In this document: positions 18,601-23,763 of the stretch, piece after piece | How positions within the stretch are numbered: the stretch's first letter is position 1 | Layout of the letters: each line of letters starts with the position of its first letter | Source of the DNA: Pseudomonas vanderleydeniana | GTDB lineage: Bacteria; Pseudomonadota; Gammaproteobacteria; Pseudomonadales; Pseudomonadaceae | Assembly: GCF_014268755.2 (NCBI RefSeq) | Contig: NZ_CP077093.1 | Coordinates: 372,001 to 436,000, forward strand | Length of the DNA stretch: 64,000 nt | Direction of reading: 5' to 3' | Notes under the pieces: generated by a model | Database searches by the model: none | What the model saw: the letters and a program-made list of their open reading frames with translations, nothing else | Told to the model about the DNA's origin: nothing | Translations under genes and position numbers: made by a program

Positions 18601-18662
18601 AACAACTGCATGAGCTAGCCTGGGCGTTGGAACAGGTCGGTGTCAGCGAAATACCGGCCTGA
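12606..18662 (+). CDS. Giant LEPR-XLL / DUF4347 / Ig-like repeat surface protein
   Basis: The protein has 2018 residues. The N-terminus is basic and carries PLEPRMLFDGA at about residues 23-33, the LEPR-XLL motif seen at the start of many very large exported proteins; it is not a classical Sec signal. DUF4347 follows (about 85-245, with VVFVDSRVKD, EIIAHGNSGDLWLG and ILIYACNTAAG). Next come a beta-helix-like region (to about 380), a very Gly-rich stretch (380-600) and twelve Ig-like (Big_12-type) repeats of about 102 residues (612-1835), each starting RPTATIVV and containing VTITFSEAVTGF. The last 180 residues are Pro/Gly-rich and end in an amphipathic helix (LGQQLQQLKDSEQKQLHELAW). No RTX nonapeptides are present. 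I infer a secreted adhesin-like protein handled by the surrounding HlyD/M50/TolC genes. Confidence 0.9.
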   Translation: MWWSKPKARAQGVRTLVSPMIIPLEPRMLFDGAVAATVAEAAQPTDHATATTDAAKAPTSDHAATSSDTHAQSDATPAATPTAVPGQSVVFVDSRVKDFDSLLKGVAPGTQVVVLDASKDGLQQIADYLDTHQGVSTVEIIAHGNSGDLWLGNSYLSADNVAARADVLARIGSDMNVGGDILIYACNTAAGDRGLSFVDSLAQYTGRDIAASTNRTGLGGDWTLEIATGSIESRNLLSSDSMAAYQYGLATITVTTSADTGAGSLRQALNDAVAGDIVTFNSGMTVNLNSQLIVTKNLTIDGDLNNDGVADVTLSGQYKTQVIRVNSGVTATFDGLIITKGLAAGQGANAGADATSAMGGGIVNAGNLTLNNVTVTSNAASGGGGGGGVTGGSVGGGGGGGGALGGQVGGRGGNAGSGTGTYAGTAGSANTGGNGGGYNTVVMGGRGGSSTGGSGGSGAFGYSNGGAGGTANNGTISIGGGGGGSGWDSVGRVGASASGGIYNASTGTLTIVGTSVISNNIAAGGGGGGGGGDSSSGGSADAGGAAGRGVGAIWNKGTLLVTAANFSAMSGNVGASGAGGTTKGGGATGAVPTAVNNIFNDGGTINTNYNPAPTATIVVSNTAQHIGTTSLVTITFSQAVTGFTNADLTVSNGTLSAVSSSDGGITWTATFTPNASVSSATNQIVLDNTGVTGVSNGLAGTGTTSSNNYTVDTVRPTATVVVSNGTLNIGGTSQVTITFSEAVTGFSLADLTSSNGTLSNLTTSDNITFTATLTPINGNTSAGNVITLDNTGYTDTASNTGSGVTLSNSYAVDTQRPTATIVVSNNSLNIGGTSLVTITFSEAVSGFTLADLTVADGTLSNLTTSDNITFTATLTPTAGVSHTGDVITLANSGVSDQAGNAGSGTTTSNTYSVDTQRPTASIVFANPNLGIGQTSLVTITFSEAVTGFSNADLTVENGTLSAVSSSDGGVTWTATFTPTASLVSPSNHITLDNTGVQDAVGNAGSGTTTSNNVAIDGVRPTATIVVAIPSLAIGQTSLVTITFSEPVTGFSNADLTVANGNLSAVSSSDGGITWTATLTPTSNITDTSNVITLDNTGYTDGAGNAGTGTTTSNNYTIDTQRPTATIVVADPVLTLGETSQVTITFSEAVTGFTLADLNASHGSLSNLSSSDGGITWTATFTPDANTNSSTNVITLANTGIADLAGNSGAGTTNSANFSIDTSRPTASIVVANPNLGIGQSSLVTITFSQAVTGFTNADLTVENGTLSAVSSSDGGITWTATFTPTSSLNDATNHITLDNSGVQAASSGNAGSGTTASNNYVIDTQRPTATIVVANDHLGIGGTSQVTITFSEAVTGFSNADLTTENGTLSAVSSSDGGITWTATLTPTAGITQNNNHITLDNTGVADMAGNAGSGTTSSNAYAVDSVRPTATIVIADPVLSAGETTTVTITFSEAVTGFDNSDLSVANGTLSTLTSTDGGITWTGTFTPNTNVRDTTNVIALNNTGYTDLAGNSGVGVTNSGNYSIDTVRPTATVVVANPALNAGATSLVTITFSEAVTGFTNADLTVENGTLSAVSSSDGGVTWTATFTPTTNVSDTSNLITLDNSGVQNASGNAGSGTTSSNNYSIDTQRPNATIVVANPNLGIGQTTTVTITFNEAVSGFDLTDLSVANATLSNLTSSDGGKTWTATLTPTAGLTDPTNLIVLDTALVSDAAGNTGSGIAISNNYGIDNDRPTATIVVANPNLTAGQTTTVTFTFSEKVTGFDLSDLSVAGGTLSNLVTSDGGKTWTATLTPTANTTDPSNFITLDTSLVTDLAGNAGVGFANSNNFAVNTVAQGGDPQFRVSGPTGPVLTTPNQPLQPTIFGPPTGNLGSPLGFPPLFEQRDMGAGLPPTGSIFINNGALAPSFIAQVFSSSDSGGNGNGSGFLGFGGGDGGVFGSSTVAGLFNRESSGSDNGGAKAFESKGSKSLGDPAKGLRGIFGAPTLGQQLQQLKDSEQKQLHELAWALEQVGVSEIPA
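14439..18110 (+). repeat. Twelve tandem about 306-bp Ig-like repeats
   Basis: Repeat boundaries (the RPT codons) fall at 14748, 15051, 15354, 15660, 15966, 16272, 16581, 16887, 17193, 17499 and 17805, that is 303-309 bp apart, with a first copy beginning near 14439. Neighbouring copies share long near-identical DNA blocks, for example the segment encoding GTLSAVSSSDGGITWTATFT. Copy-number change by recombination is likely, and assemblies may collapse here. Confidence 0.92.
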
Positions 18663-18678
18663 AACAAATCGGGAGTTC

Positions 18679-18698
18679 GCGCCGACTGCGGTCGGCGC
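18679..18698 (+). other. Perfect hairpin between giant gene and tolC
   Basis: GCGCCGAC and GTCGGCGC form an 8-bp stem with the 4-nt loop TGCG, 17 bp after the giant gene's stop. It is followed by TCATAAAAAA rather than a T-run, so it is a partial terminator or mRNA-processing hairpin at best. Confidence 0.5.
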
Positions 18699-18728
18699 TC
18701 ATAAAAAAGAAAGCGGCAGTCAGGGGCG

Positions 18729-20255
18729 ATGCTAGGGATGAGAAGAAGTCAGAAGTTGTTCAGCGTCAGCCTGCTGGCGCTGGTAGTCAGTGGTTGTGCC
18801 GTCACCAGCCAGCCGATCGATCGCAGCGTCAGCGAGCAGCGGGCCAAAAGCGATCTGCAGAACATGTACAAGGATCAGGAGCCACTCAAGGGCCCGCTGA
18901 CCCTGCACGAGGCCATGGCCCGCGCGGTGAAGTACAACCTCGAAGGCCGGCTGAAGATCATGGAGGAGGCCCTGGCCAAGCGTCAGCTGGACCTCGCCAG
19001 CTTCGACATGCTGCCGCGCATGGCGTTGTCGGCCGGCTATGCCGGGCGTAACAACGTCAGTGCTTCCAGTAGCCGCAGTGTCGAGACCGGCAGCCAGTCC
19101 CTGGAACCGTCGACTTCCCAGGATCGCGACCGTCGTGTCGCCGACCTGACCATGGTCTGGAACGTACTCGACTTTGGCGTCAGCTACATCAACGCCAAGC
19201 AGCAGGGTGACCAGCGCCTGATCGTCCAGGAACGCCGGCGCAAGGTGATCAACACCATCGTCCAGGACGTGCGTTCGGCCTACTGGCGGGCGGTGGCGGC
19301 CGAGCGTCTGCTCAAGCAGATCGACAGCCTGATGGCACGGGTCGAGGCGGCCCAGAACAACAGCCAGCAGATGAGCGACCAGCGCATCGGCGACCCGATC
19401 CAGGCCCTGGGCTACCAGCGTGCGCTGATCGAGGCCACCCGCCAGCTGGAGGAACAGCGCAGGGCGTTGACCCTGGCCAAGACCGAACTGGCGACCCTGA
19501 TCAACCTGCCGCTGGGCACCAACCTGACCCTGGCGACCACGGACGACTATTCGATTCCGGAGCTCAAGGTCGACATGACCAGGCTCGAGCAGGAAGCCCT
19601 GGCCAGCCGGCCCGAGCTGCGCGAGCAGGACTACCAGACCCGCATCAGCGCCAACGAGACCCGCAAGGCCATGCTGCGCCTGCTGCCGGGCCTGGAGTTC
19701 TCGGCCGGTGGGCACTACGACAGCAACTCGTTCCTGGTCAACGACAAGTGGGCCGACTACGGCGTCAAGGTCACCTGGAACCTGTTCAACGTGATCTCCG
19801 CCCCGGCGGCCATCGACGTGGCCAAGGCTGGCGAGGAAGTCGCGGGCGCCCGGCGCCAGGCGATGTCGATTGCCGTGCTGGCCCAGCTCTACGTGGCCAA
19901 CGCCAACTACCGCGAGGCACTGCGCCAGTTCAAGACCAGCCAGAAGCTGTCGAACATCGACGGGCAGATCGTCGGCCAACTGCGTAACCGTCACCAGGCG
20001 GCAGGCATCGGCGAACTGGAGCTGATCCAGGGCGAGCTGAACAACCTGCAGGCCGACCTGCGTCGCGACCTGGCCTATGCCGACCTGCGCAATGCCTACG
20101 GGCAGATCTTCGCCAGTGCCGGCCTGGATCCACTGCCGCCTGAGGTTTCCTCGACCAAGGTCGAGGCCATTGCCGGTGCCCTGGCAGCACGCGAGTCGCA
20201 GTGGGCGGCGGGGAACATCAGTACGCCAGCGCCCAATGCCAAGACGCAGCAGTAA
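18729..20255 (+). CDS. TolC-family outer membrane efflux lipoprotein
   Basis: The protein has 508 residues. It has a lipoprotein signal with lipobox VVSGC (Cys at about 23), then paired OEP repeats of long amphipathic helices (LHEAMARAVKYNLEGRLKIMEEALAKRQLDL and VRSAYWRAVAAERLLKQIDSLMARVEAAQ), the mark of TolC-type trimeric channels. It would form the outer-membrane exit of a tripartite exporter, and its natural partners here are the HlyD proteins at 4.0-8.2 kb. ATG 18729 follows AGGGGCG; a second ATG three codons later is possible. The gene's last 20 bases overlap cysC, tying it to the modification genes. Confidence 0.9.
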   Translation: MLGMRRSQKLFSVSLLALVVSGCAVTSQPIDRSVSEQRAKSDLQNMYKDQEPLKGPLTLHEAMARAVKYNLEGRLKIMEEALAKRQLDLASFDMLPRMALSAGYAGRNNVSASSSRSVETGSQSLEPSTSQDRDRRVADLTMVWNVLDFGVSYINAKQQGDQRLIVQERRRKVINTIVQDVRSAYWRAVAAERLLKQIDSLMARVEAAQNNSQQMSDQRIGDPIQALGYQRALIEATRQLEEQRRALTLAKTELATLINLPLGTNLTLATTDDYSIPELKVDMTRLEQEALASRPELREQDYQTRISANETRKAMLRLLPGLEFSAGGHYDSNSFLVNDKWADYGVKVTWNLFNVISAPAAIDVAKAGEEVAGARRQAMSIAVLAQLYVANANYREALRQFKTSQKLSNIDGQIVGQLRNRHQAAGIGELELIQGELNNLQADLRRDLAYADLRNAYGQIFASAGLDPLPPEVSSTKVEAIAGALAARESQWAAGNISTPAPNAKTQQ

Positions 20256-20838
20256 CCTGCTGGCGCCGCAGGCGAGCGTCAACAGGCTGCAGCGCGAGAC
20301 CCGCAACGGTCATCGGGGGGCCGCCATCCTGCTCACCGGGTTGCCGGCAGCGGGCAAGTCGACCCTGTCCCAGGCACTGCAGGCCACGCTGTTCGAGCGT
20401 GGTCTGCAGTGCCTGGTGCTGGATGGCGATGCCTTGCGCGGTGGCTTGAACAGCGACCTGGGGTTCGCCGAAAGCGATCGCCAGGAGAATATCCGCCGGG
20501 CCAGTGAGCTGGCCGGCCTGCTGGTGGACAACGGGCAGATCGTGATCCTGGCGATGATCGCGCCACAGGCCCGGCAGCGTGAGCTGTTCGCCCGGCGTCT
20601 GGGCGAGGATTACCATGAAGTCTGGTGCAGTGCGTCGTTGCAGGTCTGCGAGGCGCGTGACCCGAAGGGTAACTATGCCCGGGCCCGAAGTGGCGAGCTG
20701 GCGAGCTTCACTGGTGTCTCCGCGCCCTACGAGATCCCCGATTCGCCGGCGCTGATCCTGGATACCGGGCGTTTCTCCGTGCAGGACTGCGTCGCTCAGT
20801 TGCTCGAACATTTACGGGGCCGTGGGGTGATTGTCTGA
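20236..20838 (+). CDS. cysC: Adenylylsulfate (APS) kinase
   Basis: The protein has 200 residues. It phosphorylates APS at the 3' position to make PAPS, the sulfate donor of sulfotransferases. The P-loop GLPAAGKST is at about residues 34-42. It is followed by LDGDALRGGLNSDLGF and ESDRQENIRRASELA, and KGNYARARSGELASFTGVSAPYE, the conserved APS-kinase signatures. Length agrees with stand-alone CysC. ATG 20236 lies within the end of tolC (20-bp overlap). Placement in an operon with a sulfotransferase points to PAPS for sulfation rather than for assimilation, for which many pseudomonads reduce APS directly. APS itself must come from CysND encoded elsewhere. Confidence 0.93.
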   Translation: MPRRSSNLLAPQASVNRLQRETRNGHRGAAILLTGLPAAGKSTLSQALQATLFERGLQCLVLDGDALRGGLNSDLGFAESDRQENIRRASELAGLLVDNGQIVILAMIAPQARQRELFARRLGEDYHEVWCSASLQVCEARDPKGNYARARSGELASFTGVSAPYEIPDSPALILDTGRFSVQDCVAQLLEHLRGRGVIV

Positions 20839-20870
20839 GCCAGCCTGCCTTTTCCCGCCTGCCGCTTGCG

Positions 20871-21623
20871 GTGGACCTGCCTCAACTGTTGCAGGCGCTT
20901 TCGCGTATTCCCGCACAGGCCTGGAAGGCCCACTTCAATACCGGTTACTACGAGGGTGACTGGAGTGGGGTGGCGCTGATTTCGCCAGCCGACGCATTGA
21001 GCGAACTGGCCCATGGTTCAGGCGTGGCAGTCGCACGTGATCCCTGGCTGCAGGATGAGGCCTGGGCGAGAGCCCTCGACCTGCCATTATCGATCCGTTC
21101 GGCCCGCTTGCTGCGCCTGGGGTCAGGCGGGCGCATCCATGAACATCGCGACTACGACCTCGGTGCGCCGGATGCGGACCGGCGGTTGCACATTCCCCTG
21201 CTCAGCCCGCCCGGCGTGGATTTCATGCTCGACGGCCAGCGCATCCCGATGAAGGCCGGCGAGTTGTGGTTTCTCGACCTGGCCCGGCCGCACAGCGTCG
21301 ATAACTGGGGAGAGGGCGAACGCGTTCACCTGGTACTCGACTGTCTTCCCGAGGCCTGGCTGGAACAGCAGATTGTCGCCGGCCTGGCGACTACGCCGGC
21401 CGCCGGCGTCGGTCGTGCCGCCGGTGATCTCGCGCGCTTTCGCGCCTTGCTGGAGAGCGAGCCGGCGCTGTGCGAGGCGCTGCAGGGCCTGGACGACAGC
21501 GAAGCCTTCATTGCCCGCACGCTGGCGCTGGCCTCCGAGCGCGGCCTGCGCTTCGGTCGCGAGGACCTGCGTGCGGCGATGCGCCAGGGGCGCAATGCCT
21601 GGAGCCGACAATGGAGCTTCTGA
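20871..21623 (+). CDS. Aspartyl/asparaginyl beta-hydroxylase with Nif11-like tail
   Basis: This is an Fe(II)/2-oxoglutarate oxygenase of the Asp/Asn beta-hydroxylase family (PF05118). HFNTGYYEGDWSGVAL near the N-terminus, RIHEHRDYDLG with the HxD iron ligands (about residues 93-95), then PHSVDNWGEGERVHLVLDC with the second His and the 2-oxoglutarate Arg are all present. Residues about 185-245 (FRALLESEPALCEALQGLDD, then ALASERGLRFGREDLRAAM) resemble the Nif11 domain known from leader peptides. The only standard start is GTG 20871, with no ribosome site. Homologous-looking sequence (LSQPAFSRLPLA) continues in frame upstream to a CTG at 20835, which follows GGGGTGA and overlaps the cysC stop, so the true start may be there. 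Confidence 0.87.
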   Translation: MDLPQLLQALSRIPAQAWKAHFNTGYYEGDWSGVALISPADALSELAHGSGVAVARDPWLQDEAWARALDLPLSIRSARLLRLGSGGRIHEHRDYDLGAPDADRRLHIPLLSPPGVDFMLDGQRIPMKAGELWFLDLARPHSVDNWGEGERVHLVLDCLPEAWLEQQIVAGLATTPAAGVGRAAGDLARFRALLESEPALCEALQGLDDSEAFIARTLALASERGLRFGREDLRAAMRQGRNAWSRQWSF

Positions 21624-22555
21624 AAAACTGGCTGCCGATCCGTCTCTGGCAGCAGGCCGGCGACTGGCGGGTGGACTGGTGCTGGTTTGGTGAACGCAAG
21701 CTGGTGCAGCCGTTCTTCTGCGATGCGGTGGACGAGGCGTTGCGGTTGCCGTTCAACCAGGCGTTTCGGCGGGAAACCCCGCTGGCGGCGCTCAGTGAAT
21801 GGCGCACGCCGGCCGTCGCGCCCAGCGCGTTCATCTATCACGCCTCGCGTTGCGGTTCGACCCTGCTCAGCCAGATGCTGGTGCAGCTGGACGATCATAT
21901 CGTCATCAGCGAACCGCCGGCGCTGGACAGCCTGCTGCGTGCCGCACTCGATGCCGACGAGCGTCGTGCCGCCTTGCGCGGCCTGCTGGCGGCCTACGGC
22001 CAACGTCGGCGCGGCGGCGAGCGGGCGCTGGTGATCAAGCTCGATGCCTGGAACATTGGCGAGCTGCCGCTGCTGCGCGAGTGTTTCCCCGACACGCCGT
22101 GGCTGTTCGTGTACCGCGACCCGCTGGAAATCGCCGTTTCCCATTGGCGTCGGGCGGGCATGCACATGGTCCCGGGGATGATCGGTGCAAGCTGCCTGGA
22201 CACGCCCGGCCAGGACGATTCTCGGGAAGACTACATCGCCGCGCGCCTGGGGCGATTGTTCCAGTTGGCGCAGGAGCATTGCCGGGCCTTTGGCGGGCTG
22301 CCGGTCAACTATCACGAACTGCCGCTGGCGCTGGAAGCTCACCTTGGCGAGTGCTTCGGTCTTGACGCCCGGCAGCGCCGCCAGGCGTTAGCCGTGACCG
22401 GGCAGCATGCCAAGCAGCCTGACCAGGCCTTCGTACCCGACAGCGAGGACAAGCACCGGGAGGCTTCCGAGCGGCTCAAGGAACGCGTCGGTTTCTGGGC
22501 TGACGCCCCGTACCAGGCCCTGGAGCGTCTGCGCCAGGCCAGTGCTCCCCGGTAG
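21611..22555 (+). CDS. PAPS-dependent sulfotransferase (second copy)
   Basis: The protein has 314 residues. The 5'-phosphosulfate loop lies at about residues 76-86 as HASRCGSTLLS, and WLFVYRDPLEIAVSHWRR (about 163-180) fits the 3'-phosphate-binding strand with its Arg and Ser. The first 70 residues form an extra N-terminal domain absent from the first sulfotransferase, and the two share little sequence beyond the motifs, so they probably act on different acceptors or steps. The ATG at 21611 lies inside the end of the hydroxylase gene (13-bp overlap), making a tightly coupled tolC-cysC-hydroxylase-sulfotransferase operon. It is cytoplasmic, with no signal peptide. Confidence 0.85.
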   Translation: MELLKNWLPIRLWQQAGDWRVDWCWFGERKLVQPFFCDAVDEALRLPFNQAFRRETPLAALSEWRTPAVAPSAFIYHASRCGSTLLSQMLVQLDDHIVISEPPALDSLLRAALDADERRAALRGLLAAYGQRRRGGERALVIKLDAWNIGELPLLRECFPDTPWLFVYRDPLEIAVSHWRRAGMHMVPGMIGASCLDTPGQDDSREDYIAARLGRLFQLAQEHCRAFGGLPVNYHELPLALEAHLGECFGLDARQRRQALAVTGQHAKQPDQAFVPDSEDKHREASERLKERVGFWADAPYQALERLRQASAPR

Positions 22556-22570
22556 CGACTATACGGCCTG

Positions 22571-22720
22571 CCTGTGGCGAGCGGGCTTGTCGGGACGCCG
22601 CACCGCCGCGCTCGGCTGCATGGCAGCCGTAAACCCTCCTGATGCAACCTTCCTGGCAGAACGCGTCGCCTGGTTTTAGGGCCGCTACGCGCCCCAGCGT
22701 GGGCAAGCCCACTCGCCACG
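22571..22720. repeat. REP/REPIN element with 16-bp variant arm
   Basis: The arms GTGGCGAGCGGGCTTG and GGGCAAGCCCACTCGCCAC are inverted, with about 110 bp between them. The left arm carries the variant TCGGGACGCCGCACCG after the core, also seen in the right arm of the element at 59857-60004. The rest of the 416-bp gap before the DUF2789 gene (22721-22971) shows no gene or clear promoter. Confidence 0.8.
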
Positions 22721-22971
22721 CTTCCAGCCTGTTCATGTATTCATCGTCCACTCAAGTCCGCTCAAGGACACAAGCGTGCGGACTCCCACCTGGTTTCAGA
22801 TGCACTCGGCGCCGGACGGCCTAGACTCATACTCATGGCCGGTCGTGGTGCCATCCTCCGGGTGTTCGCAACATGCCGCTGAACCTTTGTGTTTCTCCTC
22901 CCATCCATTGATGGGTACGGGCATGTCGCAACGCCGTGCCCCGATATTCCCCCCGATAACTGGAGATTTCC

Positions 22972-23217
22972 ATGGATTCCCCGACCCACAGCCTCACCTC
23001 TCTTTTTGAACAACTGGGCCTGCCCAGCGACGCGGTGAGCATCGATCAATTCATTGCCTCCCATTCGCCGCTCAAGCCGGAGCTGCACCTGGCCGATGCG
23101 TTTTTCTGGAGCAAGGCCCAAGCCGATTTCCTGCGCAATGAAGTATTGAAGGATGCCGACTGGGCCGAGGTGATCGACCAACTGAATGTGTTGCTGAGGA
23201 AAGGGCGAGGCGGCTGA
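22972..23217 (+). CDS. DUF2789 family protein
   Basis: The protein has 81 residues, is soluble and acidic, with the family pattern SLFEQLGLPSD, then HLADAFFWSKAQADFLRNEV, then DADWAEVIDQLNVLLRKG. Function is unknown; the family is common as single genes in Gammaproteobacteria. ATG 22972 is preceded by GGAG at 8 nt. It stands alone, upstream of the MarR/efflux operon and just before that operon's promoter. Confidence 0.85.
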   Translation: MDSPTHSLTSLFEQLGLPSDAVSIDQFIASHSPLKPELHLADAFFWSKAQADFLRNEVLKDADWAEVIDQLNVLLRKGRGG

Positions 23218-23239
23218 AATCACAAATTTGTTTCAAGAC

Positions 23240-23269
23240 TTGACGAAATCCTGATCGATGCGCGATATT
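23240..23269 (+). promoter_or_regulatory. Promoter of the marR-efflux operon
   Basis: TTGACG (23240-23245) and GATATT (23264-23269) are spaced by 18 bp. The MarR operator starts 5 bp after the -10. Confidence 0.5.
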
Positions 23270-23273
23270 GATA

Positions 23274-23287
23274 GTTAGCAAACTAAC
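23274..23287. promoter_or_regulatory. Palindromic operator, likely MarR binding site
   Basis: GTTAG-CAAA-CTAAC is a perfect inverted repeat lying between the putative -10 and the MarR start codon. AT-rich TTAG/CTAA palindromes at this place are typical of autoregulating MarR proteins, so binding here would block the promoter of the efflux operon until a phenolic or similar ligand releases the repressor. Confidence 0.65.
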
Positions 23288-23304
23288 ATTATGCGAATCC
23301 TCCT

Positions 23305-23763
23305 GTGTCCAAGCATCTCGAACAGCTCCAGCAGAGCATCTGCACCGGTATGGTGCTCGCTTCGCGCCATTGGCGGCGGGTCTGCCAGACCACGCTGGCC
23401 AACTACGGTATCTCCGAGGCCTGCGCCATGCCGCTGCTGATCATCGGTCGCATGGGGCCGGGCGTACGCCAGGTCACCGTGGCGCAGATCGCCGGGATGG
23501 AGAGTCCGTCGCTGGTGCGTCTGCTCGATCAACTGTGCGGTGCCGGCTACGTGCAGCGCACCGAGGATCCCAGTGATCGCCGGGCCAAGACGCTCGGCCT
23601 GACCGAAAGCGGCCAGGATTTGTTCCACGATATCGAAAAGCAGCTGGTGCGCCTGCGCCACGAGGTGCTGGGCGGCATTCCCCTGGCTGACCTGGAAGCG
23701 TCGCTGCGGGTGATCCGTGCCTTCGAGGCCGCCGGACACATATCGGGAGTGGCCGATTCGTGA
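23305..23763 (+). CDS. MarR family transcriptional regulator
   Basis: The protein has 152 residues. The winged helix is visible as VTVAQIAGMESPSLVRLLDQLCGAGYVQRTEDPSDRRAKTLGLTESG (about residues 58-104), with the DxRR beta-wing signature DPSDRRAK. It is expected to be a dimeric repressor released by small aromatic ligands. The GTG start at 23305 has no clear ribosome site, so low-level translation is expected. Its stop overlaps the start of the FUSC gene, placing it in the operon it probably controls through the GTTAG/CTAAC palindrome just upstream. Confidence 0.9.
   Translation: MSKHLEQLQQSICTGMVLASRHWRRVCQTTLANYGISEACAMPLLIIGRMGPGVRQVTVAQIAGMESPSLVRLLDQLCGAGYVQRTEDPSDRRAKTLGLTESGQDLFHDIEKQLVRLRHEVLGGIPLADLEASLRVIRAFEAAGHISGVADS

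Noticed and set aside
14862..18611. Long open frame antisense to the giant protein (1249 codons)
   Set aside because: It is a by-product of the repeated GC-rich sense codons; its translation is low-complexity Gly/Arg/Asp/Val with repeat periodicity and no ribosome site.
12606..18662. RTX-type type I secretion substrate
   Set aside because: No GGxGxDxxx nonapeptides are present, and the locus has no ABC exporter ATPase; the Gly-rich stretch at residues 380-600 lacks the calcium-binding pattern.
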